64,000 nt of DNA, from the NCBI RefSeq assembly GCF_014652475.1, contig NZ_BMYW01000001.1:248001-312000 (forward strand). Reading direction: 5' to 3'. The notes below the pieces were generated by a model. The model saw nothing but the letters and a program-made list of their open reading frames with translations, was not told where the DNA came from and made no database searches. Both the position numbers and the translations under genes were made by a program. This document shows positions 1 through 9,728 of this stretch, piece after piece. The stretch is from Vogesella alkaliphila (GTDB taxonomy: Bacteria > Pseudomonadota > Gammaproteobacteria > Burkholderiales > Chromobacteriaceae). The number at the start of each line of letters is the position of its first letter. The first letter of the stretch is position 1.

Positions 1-1416
1 CAGCAGTGGCAGGCCTACCGCGCCACCGAGCTGACCGCACAGGAGCTGCAGCTGGCGCAGGATGCCGAAACCAGCATGAAGCAGGCGGATCACAGCGTGG
101 ATCGCCTGCGCGAACTGGTGGTTGCCGGTGATAACGCGGCATTGCAGATGTTTAATGACACACAGCTGTACCCGGGGCTGGACCCGGTATCCGGGCGCAT
201 CTCCGCGCTGATCGACCTGCAGCTGAAGGTGGCGGCACAGGAGTACGCCGCGGCCGAGGCCGACGCCGCCTTCTGCGCGCGGGTGTCGCTGGGGCTGATG
301 CTGCTGGGCATGGTGCTGGGCGCGGCGCTGGGCTACACCATCATCCGCCGCCTGCTGTCGCAGCTGGGCGGCGAGCCGGACGACGTGGTGGCGCTGGCCG
401 GGCACATCGCCAACGGCGACCTCAGCCAGCAGCTGACGGTGCGCAGCGGTGACCGCCACAGCATCGTCGCCTCGATGGCGCAGATGCAGCAGGCGCTGAT
501 CGCGCTGGTGCGCAACCTGGATGGCATCGTGGCGCGGCTGACGGTGAACGCGTCCGAACTGGCGGCCGCCTCGGAGCAGGTGGCGGTCAGCGCCGAGGAG
601 CAGACCCGCTCCGCCGCCGCGATGTCCGCCGCGGTGGAGCAGCTGTCGGTGAGCATCGCCTCGGTCAGCGACAATGCCCGCGACGTCGCCGCCGACGCGC
701 AGGCCTCGGGCAGCCTGGCGCAGCAGGGCCAGGGCGTCATCGAGCGCACCGTGTACGCGATCCAGCAGGTGGCGCAGCAGGCGCGCGACGCCAGCGGCCA
801 GGCGGACCTGCTCGGCAACAAGTCGCAGCAGATTGCCAACGTGGTGCAGGTGATCCGCGACGTGGCGGAGCAGACCAACCTGCTGGCGCTGAACGCGGCG
901 ATCGAGGCTGCCCGTGCCGGCGAGCAGGGCCGCGGCTTTGCCGTGGTCGCCGACGAGGTGCGCAAGCTGTCGGAGCGCACCGCGCACTCCACCGCCGAGA
1001 TCAGCAGCATCATCGGCGAGATGCTGGACAACAGCCAGCGGGTGGTGGCCGGCATACACGGCACGGTCGGGCAGATGGAGGACGGCCTGCAGCAGAGCCG
1101 GCAGGCGCAGGGTGCGGTGGCCGGCATCGGCGACAACGTTGGCCGCATCAACCACGCCATCGCCGAAATCTCGGTGGCGCTGGTGCAGCAGCAGGCGGCT
1201 GGCAGCGGCATCGCCGGCAATGTCGAGCAGGTGGCGCAGATGTCGGAGGAAACGTGCAGCGCCGCGGCGCAGACGGCGGCGTCGGCCGGCCAGCTGGAAC
1301 AGATGGCGCACGAGCTGAAGGCCGCCATCGACTTCTTCTCGCTGCCTGTCGCCGGCGCGCCGGCACGCGACACGGCGCTCACGCCTTCGCTGGCCGGCCG
1401 GCTGCAGCCGGCCTGA
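1..1416 (+). CDS. Methyl-accepting chemotaxis protein (5' end outside window)
   Basis: The open frame runs in from base 1, so the N-terminal ligand-binding part is cut off; 471 residues are visible. A single hydrophobic segment at visible residues ~93-115 is followed by a HAMP region (~115-170). A long helical signalling domain then carries the conserved chemoreceptor tip, with the motifs EQTNLLALNAAIEAARAGE and GFAVVADEVR (~290-320). This is the part that contacts CheA and CheW. The tail (SLAGRLQPA) lacks the CheR-tethering NWETF pentapeptide. The sensed ligand cannot be told from what remains. A strong bidirectional terminator follows. Confidence 0.93.
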   Translation, partial: QQWQAYRATELTAQELQLAQDAETSMKQADHSVDRLRELVVAGDNAALQMFNDTQLYPGLDPVSGRISALIDLQLKVAAQEYAAAEADAAFCARVSLGLMLLGMVLGAALGYTIIRRLLSQLGGEPDDVVALAGHIANGDLSQQLTVRSGDRHSIVASMAQMQQALIALVRNLDGIVARLTVNASELAAASEQVAVSAEEQTRSAAAMSAAVEQLSVSIASVSDNARDVAADAQASGSLAQQGQGVIERTVYAIQQVAQQARDASGQADLLGNKSQQIANVVQVIRDVAEQTNLLALNAAIEAARAGEQGRGFAVVADEVRKLSERTAHSTAEISSIIGEMLDNSQRVVAGIHGTVGQMEDGLQQSRQAQGAVAGIGDNVGRINHAIAEISVALVQQQAAGSGIAGNVEQVAQMSEETCSAAAQTAASAGQLEQMAHELKAAIDFFSLPVAGAPARDTALTPSLAGRLQPA

Positions 1417-1443
1417 GGTCAGGCTAGACAGCAATGCCACAGG

Positions 1444-1473
1444 CAACACGGCCCCGTTCGGGGCCGTGTTGTT
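1444..1473. terminator. Bidirectional intrinsic terminator
   Basis: A 12-bp perfect stem (CAACACGGCCCC paired with GGGGCCGTGTTG) closes a GTTC loop between the convergent chemoreceptor and YbaK-type genes. It is followed by a short T-rich stretch on the + strand and could serve both genes. Confidence 0.8.
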
Positions 1474-1481
1474 ATTGCGAC

Positions 1482-1961
1482 TCAGGCGGCAACGGTTTCC
1501 TGCGGCTGGCACACGTCCACCCAGTGGCCGTCGACCACGGTGACCAGCTGAGCCAGGCTGATGCGCACCGCGGTATGCACGTCGCCGGCGGCGGGCAGTA
1601 CCTCGTCGAAGGCCTGCAGCGAGCTGTCCAGATACACCGGCAAGTCGGTGGCGAGGCCGAACGGGCACACGCCGCCGACCGGGTGCCCGGTCAGCGCCTC
1701 CACCTCGGCAGACGGCAGCATGCGGCCCTTGCCGAAGGCTTCCTTGAATTTGCGGTTGTCGATGCGGGCATCGCCGCGCGCCACCAGCAACACCACCCGG
1801 CCGTCGCCCAGGCGGAACGCCAGCGTCTTGGCGATGCGTCCCGGCTCGACCCCGTGCGCCTCGGCGGCCAGCGCCACGGTGGCGGTGCTGGTTTCCAGCT
1901 CGATGATGGCGATGTCCAGCTGGCGGGCGGCAAAAAACTCACGGACGGATTGCAGACTCAT
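1482..1961 (-). CDS. YbaK/EbsC-family aminoacyl-tRNA editing protein
   Basis: 159 aa, spanning essentially the whole of the single-domain YbaK/ProRS-associated editing family, which hydrolyses mischarged tRNA (Cys- or Ala-tRNAPro) in the cytoplasm. Family-typical segments are RIAKTLAFRLGDG (the catalytic lysine region), NRKFKEAFGKGRMLPSAEVEALTGHPVGG in two adjacent pieces, and VCPFGL. The start at MSLQSV fits the family length. It converges on the chemoreceptor gene. The stretch upstream (1962-2227) holds no recognisable gene, only one copy of the TTGGCCGCA motif at 2153. Which tRNA it edits is not determined. Confidence 0.88.
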   Translation of the reverse strand: MSLQSVREFFAARQLDIAIIELETSTATVALAAEAHGVEPGRIAKTLAFRLGDGRVVLLVARGDARIDNRKFKEAFGKGRMLPSAEVEALTGHPVGGVCPFGLATDLPVYLDSSLQAFDEVLPAAGDVHTAVRISLAQLVTVVDGHWVDVCQPQETVAA

Positions 1962-2227
1962 GGCGACCTCGGTTCGATGGCGAAGCGCCTATCTTGACAA
2001 GGTCGACGGGGTTTGAACATCCCCCGTAACCAGGCTGGCCGGGGCCGGGTGATGCGCCGGCACTGTGCTCATGTTGACGGGCTGGCGGGAGGCCGGGCGA
2101 TCCGGCTGCGCGGCACCTGAGGCTCATGACGCGGTGGCGCAGGCTGCAAAGCTTGGCCGCAAGGGGAGCGGGCAAGCCAACCGCCGCGAGGGCGGCGGTA
2201 TGCGTGGGGCTACGGCTGGCGGCCGCT

Positions 2228-3211
2228 TCAGTTGTGCCGGTCGCGGTCGCGTTGCTGTTGCCTTTCAAGTAGCAGCTCTTCGGGTGTTGGTTTGCCACGG
2301 GAAGGTTGCCGTTGCTGCGGTCCGCCTTCCGGATGCGGCCGTCGCGGTTCGGTGCGGAGGTAGTCCGCGCCATCCTGCGGCTGCCGCTGCATGTCGGGTC
2401 GTTGCTGCTGCGGCATGATCCGCGGCTGGTCCGGCCGTTGCATGTCCTGCTGTGGCAGCCGGCCCGGTGGCTGCCGCACGTCGGGGCGCGGTGCTTGTTC
2501 GATCCGCGACTGGCCCGGAGCAGACTGCCGTGGCATGTCCTGCTGTGGCGGTCGGCCCGGTGGCTGCCTCATTTCCGGGCGCCGTTGCTGCTCGATCCGG
2601 GGCTGGTTCGGGCTGCTGCGTTGCTGGAAATGCTGCTGCGTTACCGGCTCGCGTGGCTGGTAGCGGTAGTACTGCTCGCGGATGCTCTGCCGTTGTTCGG
2701 TGGCGTGGGGATAGTTGCGCTCCGGAAACTGCCGCTGGTAGTCGGGCAGGGGCGCGGGGGGCGGGGTCGCACGCCGGTCCCAGCGGTCCCAGTCACGATG
2801 GTATCGGCTCCAGTCGCGCCCCCAGTGCTCGTCCCAGCGCGGTGCGCGGTCGGCACGCCAGTAGCGGAAGTGCATCGGCGGGCGGCGGTAGTAGCGGACC
2901 GGCACCCGCAGCACGAACAGCGGCATGTAGACTGGCTCCACCTCCCACCACGGCCCGTTGTACCAGTCGCTGGCATACCAGCGGTCGTCGGAGTAGACCC
3001 AGTACAGCCCGTCGTAGAAAAAGAAGTTCAGGTTGAGGCGGGGCGCGTAGTAGACCGGGTAGCCCGGCACCCGCACCATCGCCGGGTACGCCGGCAGGTT
3101 GATGCCCAGGCTGATGCCGGGCAGTTCGATGCCGATGCCGATGCTGAGCTGGGCCTGGCTAGGGGCTGCCGGGAACAGCAGCAGGGATAAGGCAAGCAGA
3201 AGATGGCGCAT
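2228..3211 (-). CDS. Exported Trp/Tyr-rich protein with repetitive Q/R/P tail
   Basis: 327 aa from the ATG preceded by GGGAGA 8 nt upstream; an in-frame ATG 81 nt further upstream lacks a good site. The N-terminus (MRHLLLALSLLLFPAAPSQAQ) is a signal peptide. Residues ~45-130 are aromatic-rich (YYAPRLNLNFFFYDGLYW, WYNGPWWEV, VPVRYYRRPP), like a family of uncharacterised betaproteobacterial exported proteins. The C-terminal ~150 residues are Q/R/P-rich, with an approximate internal repeat built on RPEMRQPPGRPPQQDM / RPDVRQPPGRLPQQDM. It is probably periplasmic or surface-associated; its function is unknown. Confidence 0.75.
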   Translation of the reverse strand: MRHLLLALSLLLFPAAPSQAQLSIGIGIELPGISLGINLPAYPAMVRVPGYPVYYAPRLNLNFFFYDGLYWVYSDDRWYASDWYNGPWWEVEPVYMPLFVLRVPVRYYRRPPMHFRYWRADRAPRWDEHWGRDWSRYHRDWDRWDRRATPPPAPLPDYQRQFPERNYPHATEQRQSIREQYYRYQPREPVTQQHFQQRSSPNQPRIEQQRRPEMRQPPGRPPQQDMPRQSAPGQSRIEQAPRPDVRQPPGRLPQQDMQRPDQPRIMPQQQRPDMQRQPQDGADYLRTEPRRPHPEGGPQQRQPSRGKPTPEELLLERQQQRDRDRHN

Positions 3212-3580
3212 GTGGGTTCTCCCGAAGGAAATAAACCGCAGTGACGATACTGGCCATGGGGCAGGGGTGACGAGGGCGGAGGCTGCCGTCATCCATGTGC
3301 GGATGGCAGACGCAATCGCACCAGCTGTTGGTGGGCTCCTTGAGGGAGACGGCCAGCAGCCTCAGTGCTCCGTGAGACGGGCGAGCCGGTTGGCTCTGGC
3401 ACCTGGACTGTGCGTCATGGTTGTATTTTAGGCGGTCAAGACAGCATTGCGAATGTAATGCTGCAGCGAGATGTGCCGCGCTGTCAGCGGTGCGTTGTCC
3501 GTAATGCGGGGAGGTCAGCGAATGCAAAAAGGCCACCCGCTGCCGGGTGGCCAAGCCTGCAACTGCCGTGGAGAAGCAAA
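3212..3580. other. Intergenic stretch between two exported-protein genes
   Basis: Apart from the terminator at 3526-3552 and the promoter region of the gene to its left, I see no supported coding sequence here; the open frames lack ribosome-binding sites and family resemblance. Confidence 0.6.
3526..3552 (-). terminator. Intrinsic terminator of the SnoaL-like gene
   Basis: GGCCACCCG / CGGGTGGCC stem with a 4-nt loop, followed on the minus strand by a run of five T (AAAAA on + at 3526-3530). It lies about 30 bp past the stop codon of the gene to its right. Confidence 0.85.
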
Positions 3581-4084
3581 CTACTTGATATTGCCTAGCT
3601 GCTTGTTCAGTGACAGCGCGTCGTAGAAGTCGCCCTGATACACGATCTTGCTGTTCTTGATCCGGATCAGGCTCAGCCCTTCGAAGCTGATCGGTTTGCC
3701 GGTCGGCTTGCCCTCGTTGATGGTGGCGTCGATATTCGGCCCGGTATTGGTGCCGGTGAAACGCCAGCGGAACACCACCTCGTTCTTGGTCACCACCGGC
3801 TTGTCCAGCATCTGCCATTTCAGGTCCGGGAAGCTGTTCATGAAAAAGCGGATCACGTTGTCGCGCGCCACCATCACGCCATACTGCGACTCGCCCACCG
3901 TCACGTCGTAGTACTCCACCTCCGGGTCCATCGCCATCGCCGCCTGGTTGGCGTCGTGGGCGTTCCAGCCCGCCATGTATTGCTGCACCACCTGCAACGG
4001 CGTGGCCGCCCAGCTGGCCGCGGACAACATCAGACCGCCCACTACCGTAACCAGGGCAACGCGCCGGGTGATTCCTTGGTACAT
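3581..4084 (-). CDS. Exported SnoaL-like / NTF2-fold protein
   Basis: 167 aa starting at MYQGITRRVA, chosen because GGGAGAG precedes it; the longer in-frame start has no such site. Residues 1-25 form a signal peptide (VALVTVVGGLMLSAASWA). The mature part matches the SnoaL/polyketide-cyclase-like branch of the NTF2 superfamily: VVQQYMAGWNAHD, the central EYYDVTVG segment, FFMNSFPDLKWQM and VVFRWRFTGTNTGP. Such domains bind small molecules, and many lack catalysis. It lies just downstream (75 bp) of patD on the same strand and may be cotranscribed with it, but no functional link is evident. Confidence 0.75.
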   Translation of the reverse strand: MYQGITRRVALVTVVGGLMLSAASWAATPLQVVQQYMAGWNAHDANQAAMAMDPEVEYYDVTVGESQYGVMVARDNVIRFFMNSFPDLKWQMLDKPVVTKNEVVFRWRFTGTNTGPNIDATINEGKPTGKPISFEGLSLIRIKNSKIVYQGDFYDALSLNKQLGNIK

Positions 4085-4159
4085 GTGTCTCTCCCTCTGT
4101 GAACGAGGTTGGCCGCGGCCCCGCGGCCAACCGGATGGCACCGGCAGACCGGCTGCCGC

Positions 4160-5596
4160 TTACTGCTTGATCATCACGTGCCGCACACAGCTGTAATCTT
4201 CCAGCGCGTACATCGACATGTCCTTGCCGTAGCCGGAGCGCTTCATGCCGCCGTGCGGCATTTCGTTCACCAGCATGAAGTGGGTATTCACCCAGGTGCA
4301 GCCGTACTGCAGCTCGGCCGATACCTGCATCGCGCGGCCAACGTTCTGCGTCCATACCGAGCTGGCCAGGCCGTAGTCGGAATCGTTGGCCCAGCCGATC
4401 ACCTGTGCGGTGTCGTCGAACGGGGTGATGGACACCACCGGGCCGAACACCTCGCGGCGCACGATCTCGTCGTCCTGGCGTGCGCCGGCAATCACCGTCG
4501 GCTGGTAGAAGAAGCCGGGGCCGCTGCCCATGGCGCCGCCGGTTACCACTTCGATGTGCGGCTGCTGCTCGGCGCGCTCCACGAAGCTGGCCACGCGGCT
4601 GCGCTGGCGTTCGGAAATCAGCGGGCCCATCTCCACGCCGTCCAGATGCTGGTGGCCGACCTTGATGGTGGACACCGTGGCGGCCAGATCGGCGACGAAG
4701 CGTTCGTACACGCCTTTCTGCACATACAGGCGGCAGGCGGCGGTGCAGTCCTGGCCGGCGTTGTAGTAGCCGAAGGTGCGGATGCCTTCCACCGCGGCGG
4801 CGATGTCGGCGTCGTCGAACACGATCACCGGCGCCTTGCCGCCCAGCTCCAGGTGGGTGCGCTTGAGCGAGCGCGACGCGGTTTCCAGCACGCGCTGGCC
4901 AGTGGAGACGTCACCGGTGATGGAGATCATGCGCACTTCCGGCTGCGAGATCAGTGGGCTGCCCACGGTTTCGCCACGGCCCAGCACCAGGTTGAACACC
5001 CCCGGCGGCAGGATGCCGGCCACCAGCTCGGCCAGCTTCAGCGTGGACAGCGGCGTCTGCTCCGATGGCTTCAGCACCACGGTATTGCCTGCGGCCAACG
5101 CCGGCGCCATCTTCCACGCCGCCATCATCAGCGGGTAGTTCCACGGTGCAATGGAGGCCACCACGCCCAGCGGGTCGCGGCGGATCAGGCTGGTATGGCC
5201 GGGCAGGTATTCGCCGGCCAGCGCGCCGGTCTGGGCGCGCACCGCGCCGGCAAAGAAGCGGAACACATCCACCACCGCCGGAATCTCGTCGCCCAGCGCC
5301 AGGTGGTAGGGCTTGCCGCAGTTCAGCGACTCCAGCCGCGCGAACTCCGGGCCGCGCGCCTCGATCGCCTCGGCCAGCGCCAGCAGCTTCTCGCTGCGTT
5401 CACGCGGGGTGGTGCGTGCCCAGCTGCCGAACGCGCTCTGGGCGGCGGCCACTGCCGCCTGCACCTGCTCGGCGCTGGCTTCGGCGATTTCCACGATCAG
5501 CTCGCCTGTTGCCGGGTTGACGATGCGCTCGCGCTCGCCCTGGCCTTCCACAAACTCGCCACCAATCAGCAAACGGGTATTCAGCGTCTTTTCCAT
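4160..5596 (-). CDS. patD: Gamma-aminobutyraldehyde dehydrogenase (PatD/YdcW)
   Basis: 478 aa. It oxidises 4-aminobutanal, formed from putrescine, to GABA with NAD+ in the cytoplasm. The sequence is closely similar throughout to E. coli Ydc[52 protein letters not shown] with the catalytic-site glutamate, and [13 protein letters not shown] with the nucleophilic cysteine. The ATG at 5596 is preferred because GAGG stands just upstream; an in-frame ATG at 5611 overlaps the end of ydcV. It is the last gene of a polyamine-uptake operon, an arrangement matching E. coli ydcSTUVW. Confidence 0.95.
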   Translation of the reverse strand: MEKTLNTRLLIGGEFVEGQGERERIVNPATGELIVEIAEASAEQVQAAVAAAQSAFGSWARTTPRERSEKLLALAEAIEARGPEFARLESLNCGKPYHLALGDEIPAVVDVFRFFAGAVRAQTGALAGEYLPGHTSLIRRDPLGVVASIAPWNYPLMMAAWKMAPALAAGNTVVLKPSEQTPLSTLKLAELVAGILPPGVFNLVLGRGETVGSPLISQPEVRMISITGDVSTGQRVLETASRSLKRTHLELGGKAPVIVFDDADIAAAVEGIRTFGYYNAGQDCTAACRLYVQKGVYERFVADLAATVSTIKVGHQHLDGVEMGPLISERQRSRVASFVERAEQQPHIEVVTGGAMGSGPGFFYQPTVIAGARQDDEIVRREVFGPVVSITPFDDTAQVIGWANDSDYGLASSVWTQNVGRAMQVSAELQYGCTWVNTHFMLVNEMPHGGMKRSGYGKDMSMYALEDYSCVRHVMIKQ

Positions 5597-5607
5597 AGGA
5601 ACCTCGG

Positions 5608-6420
5608 TCATTTACCGCTGCCGGCGATGTCTTCCGTGCCGCGGGTCAGGTAGTACGCGCCCAGGATAGGCAGCGCGGTAATCAGCATCACGGTCATGGC
5701 CACCACGTTGGTGATCGGCACATCGCGTGGGCGGGTAAGCTGGTTCAGCATCCAGATCGGCAGCGTGACTTCGTTGCCGGCAGTGAAGGTGGTAACGATG
5801 ATCTCGTCGAAGCTCAGCGCGAAGGCCAGCATGCCGCCGGCCAAGAGCGCGGTGGCGATCTGCGGCAGCACCACGTAGCGGAAGGTCTGGAACATGTCGG
5901 CGCCCAGGTCCTGCGAGGCTTCCACCAGGCTGTAGCTCATGCGGCGGAAGCGGGCGATCACGTTGTTGTAGATCACCACCACGCAGAAGGTGGCGTGGCC
6001 GATGGCGATGGTCCAGAAGCCGGACGGGATGTCCGCCAGCCGGAACGCCGACAGCAGCGCGATGCCGGTAATGATGCCGGGCAGGGCAATCGGCAGGATC
6101 AGCATCATGGTGATGGCGTTCTTGCCGAAGAAGTCGCGGCGGTACATGGCGGCCGCCGCCAGCGTGCCCAGCAGCACCGCCAGCACGGTGGCCAATGCGG
6201 CCAACTGCAGCGACAGGCCGATGGCCTGCAGCACATCGTTGCGGGCAAAGGCGGCGCCGAACCAGCTCAGGGTGAAGCCCTTGGGCGGAAAGCTGTAGCC
6301 CGCGCTTTCGGCGTTGAAGGCGTAGATGATGATGACGGCGATCGGCAGGAACAGGAAGCCGATGCCACCGTAGGCCAGCAGGCGCAGCCACAGGGGTGCG
6401 CGGTCTTGATCAGAGTGCAT
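5608..6420 (-). CDS. ydcV: Polyamine ABC transporter permease YdcV
   Basis: 270 aa inner-membrane permease of the spermidine/putrescine PotC type with about six hydrophobic segments. The EAA cytoplasmic loop, which contacts the ATPase, is seen as [19 protein letters not shown] around residues 165-185. It overlaps the end of ydcU by 11 bp and runs into the patD start region, indicating tight translational coupling. Together with YdcU it would form the membrane channel of the importer. Confidence 0.93.
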   Translation of the reverse strand: MHSDQDRAPLWLRLLAYGGIGFLFLPIAVIIIYAFNAESAGYSFPPKGFTLSWFGAAFARNDVLQAIGLSLQLAALATVLAVLLGTLAAAAMYRRDFFGKNAITMMLILPIALPGIITGIALLSAFRLADIPSGFWTIAIGHATFCVVVIYNNVIARFRRMSYSLVEASQDLGADMFQTFRYVVLPQIATALLAGGMLAFALSFDEIIVTTFTAGNEVTLPIWMLNQLTRPRDVPITNVVAMTVMLITALPILGAYYLTRGTEDIAGSGK

Positions 6421-7363
6421 CGAACGCTCCCAGTTTGCGTGCGCCGGTCAGGTATAGCGCGATGATCACCACCGGCACCACGGTGAAGGCGGCGGCCAGC
6501 GGCATGTTGCCGATGGAGCCCTGCATGGTGTAGACCATGGAGCCGATGAACAGGCCGGACGGGCCGATGATCTGCGGGATGATGTAATCGCCCAGCGTCA
6601 GCGAGAAGGTGAAGATGGAACCGGCCACCACCCCGGGAAACGCCAGCGGCAGGATCACGTGGCGGAAGGTCTGCGCACCGCTGGCGCCCAGGTCGCTGCT
6701 GGCCTGCATCAGCCCCAGCGGCACCCGCTCCAGCGCGGCCTGGATCGGCAGGATCATGAACGGCAGCCAGATATAGGTGAACACGGCAAAGCGGCCCAGG
6801 TGCGAGGTGGTCAGCGAATTGCCGCCCAGCAGCGGGATGGTCATCAGCCAGTCCACCACGCCGCCCAGCCCCAGGTGCTGGTAGGCCCAGTACACGATGC
6901 CATCCTTGGCCAGCAGCACCGTCCAGGCGTACACCTTCACGATGTAGCTGGCCCACATCGGCAGCATCACCGCCACGTAGAAGAAGCCCTTTTTCCAGCC
7001 ACGGGCGTAACGCACCATGTAGTAGGCCAGCGGAAAGGCCAGCACCGCCGAGGCCAGCGTTACCGCGCTGGCCATGCTCAGCGTGCGCAGCACCACGTCG
7101 AAATTGGCCGGCTGCAGCAGCTGCTGGTAGTTGGCCAGCGTCAGCTCGCGGCTGACCTCCATGGTGAAATCGTCGAAGGTGAAGAAGCTCTGCACCAGCA
7201 GCGTGGCCAGCGAGCCGATATACACCACCAGGAACCACAGCAGCGGCAGGCCCAGCAGCAAACCCAGCTGCAGGCCGGGATGGCGGTACAGCGTCACGCC
7301 CAACCGTTGCCACAGGCCAAGGGCCGGGGCGGCAGGCGGGATGGGGAGGGCGATACTCATCAT
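6410..7363 (-). CDS. ydcU: Polyamine ABC transporter permease YdcU
   Basis: 317 aa, PotB-type permease with six predicted membrane segments. The EAA loop reads [20 protein letters not shown]. The start at MMSIALP (7363, or the adjacent ATG at 7360) follows a GAGGGG site that overlaps the ydcT stop codon; the longer frame upstream lies inside ydcT. It pairs with YdcV. Confidence 0.92.
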   Translation of the reverse strand: MMSIALPIPPAAPALGLWQRLGVTLYRHPGLQLGLLLGLPLLWFLVVYIGSLATLLVQSFFTFDDFTMEVSRELTLANYQQLLQPANFDVVLRTLSMASAVTLASAVLAFPLAYYMVRYARGWKKGFFYVAVMLPMWASYIVKVYAWTVLLAKDGIVYWAYQHLGLGGVVDWLMTIPLLGGNSLTTSHLGRFAVFTYIWLPFMILPIQAALERVPLGLMQASSDLGASGAQTFRHVILPLAFPGVVAGSIFTFSLTLGDYIIPQIIGPSGLFIGSMVYTMQGSIGNMPLAAAFTVVPVVIIALYLTGARKLGAFDAL

Positions 7364-7373
7364 GGCATCCCCC

Positions 7374-8390
7374 TCAGCCAGCCAGCGGCAGCATGGCATG
7401 GCTCGGCCAGGCCAGGGTTAGGGCGGCGCCGATCTCGGCTGGTGCCGTCGCATTGCCGTTTTCATTGGGCAGCACCATGCTCACCACTTTGTGGCCGGAC
7501 ACTTCCACCTCGTAGCGGCTGACCGCACCCAGATACTGGATGTCCAGCAGCTTGCCCGGTACCCGCACCACATCATCATCGGCCAGCTGGCCGGCCGGGC
7601 GGATGCGCTCCGGGCGCACCGCGAACGACTGCGCATGCCCGACCAGCGTGCTGGCCAGCTCGCCGTCGAACACGTTGGCCGCACCGACAAAATCGGCGAC
7701 AAAGGCGGTAGCCGGCTGGTTGTACAGCACTTGCGGCGCCGCCACCTGCTCGATACGGCCTTTGTTGAATACCGCCACGCGGTCGGACATCGACATCGCC
7801 TCGCCCTGATCGTGGGTCACGAACACGAAGGTGATGCCGAGCTGGCGCTGCAGGGTTTTCAGCTCGGTCTGCATCTGCTCGCGCAGCTTGAGATCCAGCG
7901 CGCCCAGCGGCTCGTCCAGCAGCAGCACGCGCGGCTGCAGGATCAGCGCCCGTGCCAGGGCCACGCGCTGCCGCTGGCCACCGGACAAGGCCGATGGGCG
8001 GCGGCTGCCGTACTGGCCGAGCTTCACCATCTCCAGCATTTCTTCGGCACGGCGGTGACGTTCGCTCTTGGTCACGCCCTTGAGCATCAGGCCGTAGGCG
8101 ACGTTGTCCAGCACGTTCATGTGCGGAAACAGCGCGTAGTCCTGGAACACGGTATTCACCGCGCGCAGATTGGGCGGCAGCCCGGCGGCCTCCTGGCCGA
8201 AGATGCGGAGGGAGCCGCTGCTGGGCTGCTCGAAACCGGCGATCAGGCGCAGACTGGTGGTCTTGCCGGAGCCGGACGGGCCCAGCATGGAGAAGAATTC
8301 GCCCTCGGCAATGTCGAGGCTGATGTCGTCAACCGCACGCACGCTGTCGTAGTGGCGGCTAACCTGTTGAAACTGAACGGCAATAGACAT
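7374..8390 (-). CDS. ydcT: Polyamine ABC transporter ATPase YdcT
   Basis: 338 aa, PotA-type ATPase. Walker A GPSGSGKTT lies near residue 40, the signature LSGGQRQRVALARAL near 135, and Walker B VLLLDEPLGALD is followed by the H-loop FVTHDQGEA. The C-terminal ~100 residues form the TOBE regulatory domain (FAVRPERIRPAG). The ATG at 8390 has GGAG 7-10 nt upstream. It is separated from ydcS by 177 bp containing a large perfect hairpin, so it may be expressed at a lower level than the binding protein. Confidence 0.94.
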   Translation of the reverse strand: MSIAVQFQQVSRHYDSVRAVDDISLDIAEGEFFSMLGPSGSGKTTSLRLIAGFEQPSSGSLRIFGQEAAGLPPNLRAVNTVFQDYALFPHMNVLDNVAYGLMLKGVTKSERHRRAEEMLEMVKLGQYGSRRPSALSGGQRQRVALARALILQPRVLLLDEPLGALDLKLREQMQTELKTLQRQLGITFVFVTHDQGEAMSMSDRVAVFNKGRIEQVAAPQVLYNQPATAFVADFVGAANVFDGELASTLVGHAQSFAVRPERIRPAGQLADDDVVRVPGKLLDIQYLGAVSRYEVEVSGHKVVSMVLPNENGNATAPAEIGAALTLAWPSHAMLPLAG

Positions 8391-8513
8391 GGTGTACTCC
8401 AATGCGCGGCAACAGCACGCAAGGCGGGCGGCCCGGCGGGCACGCCGTACTGCGGGTGGGCTGCCGCCACGTCCCGCCTCCGGTGGGACATGACGGTGCC
8501 CGGTTGAGACGCG

Positions 8514-8553
8514 GGTTGGCCTGGGTTGGCGCTGGCGCCAACCCAGGCCAACC
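8514..8553 (-). terminator. Perfect 19-bp stem hairpin between ydcS and ydcT
   Basis: GGTTGGCCTGGGTTGGCGC pairs perfectly with its reverse complement across a 2-nt loop, 15 nt past the ydcS stop. No T-run follows, so it is more likely an mRNA 3'-end stabiliser or partial attenuator than a full terminator. Such structures commonly raise the amount of binding protein relative to the membrane components. Confidence 0.75.
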
Positions 8554-8567
8554 TTCAGCTGGCGCGC

Positions 8568-9728
8568 TTAGCGACCACCCATGATGGCGATGTAGTCGCT
8601 GGTCCAGCGGCTATACGGTACGCAGTTGCCCTGGCTGGCACACTTGGCCACCGGCGTTTTCCAGAAGCGGATCTGCGCGAAGCGGTCAAAACCGTTGCTC
8701 TTGCAGAAATCGCTGCCGCCCGGTGCCTTGGTCTTGCAGGCCTCGGCCACCACCGGGTTGGAGCCGAACCACTCGGCGAGGCCGGATTGCAGGTTCTTGT
8801 TCAGCGACCATTCCATCCACTTGTAGGCACATACCGGATGCTGCGCCTTGGCATGCAGCATGGTGGTATCGGCCCAGCCGGTGGCGCCTTCCTTCGGAAT
8901 CACGCCCTCCACCGGGAATTTCTCGGCCTGCAGGGTGTTGATGGTGTAGCCCCAGGCACTGGAAGCGGCGACGCCTTCCTTCTTGAAGTCGTTCATCTGT
9001 ACGGTGACGTCATGCCAGTAGCGGTGGGTCAGCTGCTTCTGCTGGCGCAGCAGTTTCAGCACCTCGGCGTACTGCGCTTCGTTCAGCTCGTACGGGTCCT
9101 TGATGCCCAGCTTGGGGTTCTTGCTCATCAGGTACAGCGCGGCATCGGCGATGTAGATGGCACCATCGTAGGCCTGTACCTTGCCCTTGTTGGGTTGCCC
9201 GTTGGCCAGCTTGCCCGGTTCGAATACCGCGGCCCAGCTGGTCGGTGCGCTCGGATACAGCTTGGTGTTGTACATCAGGAAGTTGGCACCCCACTGGTAC
9301 GGTGTGCCGTACACCTTGCCGGCCACGGTGTACCAGCTGCCGTTCTTCACCCGCGGGTCCAGCGTGTTCCAGCTGGGGATCAGCGCCGGGTTGATCTCCT
9401 GCACCTTCTTGCCGTAGATCAGGCGCAGCGAGGCGTCGCCAGAGGCGGTCACCAGGTCGTAATTGGGGGAGTTCATCAGCGACACCATCTCGTCGGAGGT
9501 GGCGGCGGTTTTCACGCTGACCTGGCAGCCGGTGTTCTTTTCGAACTGGGTCACCCAGTCGTAATTCTTGTCGGTCTCGCCGCGCTCGATATAGCCGGGC
9601 CACGCGATGATGTTGAGTTTGCCTTCCGGCTTGCCAAGCGCGGTCGGCGGTGCGGCCAACAGCGGGGTGGCGACCATGCTGCTACAGGCGGCGGCGCAAG
9701 CCAGGACATGCAGGCGGTGCTTCATCAC
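8568..9728 (-). CDS. ydcS: Polyamine ABC transporter substrate-binding protein YdcS
   Basis: 386 aa periplasmic binding protein of the PotD/YdcS group. Signal peptide residues ~1-25 are followed by LNIIAWPGYIERG, the fold-typical beginning of the spermidine/putrescine-binding family. Further family features are PNYDLVTASGDASLRLIYG, PYQWGANFLMYNT and a cysteine-containing C-terminus. AGGAG lies 7 nt before the ATG. It is the first gene of the operon and delivers putrescine or a related polyamine to YdcTUV; the substrate is inferred from the operon. Confidence 0.93.
   Translation of the reverse strand: MMKHRLHVLACAAACSSMVATPLLAAPPTALGKPEGKLNIIAWPGYIERGETDKNYDWVTQFEKNTGCQVSVKTAATSDEMVSLMNSPNYDLVTASGDASLRLIYGKKVQEINPALIPSWNTLDPRVKNGSWYTVAGKVYGTPYQWGANFLMYNTKLYPSAPTSWAAVFEPGKLANGQPNKGKVQAYDGAIYIADAALYLMSKNPKLGIKDPYELNEAQYAEVLKLLRQQKQLTHRYWHDVTVQMNDFKKEGVAASSAWGYTINTLQAEKFPVEGVIPKEGATGWADTTMLHAKAQHPVCAYKWMEWSLNKNLQSGLAEWFGSNPVVAEACKTKAPGGSDFCKSNGFDRFAQIRFWKTPVAKCASQGNCVPYSRWTSDYIAIMGGR

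Noticed and set aside
1434-1997. A 187-codon frame opposite the YbaK-type gene
   Set aside because: It is antisense to a well-recognised gene and has the His/Arg/Gly-rich composition of a GC-rich shadow frame.
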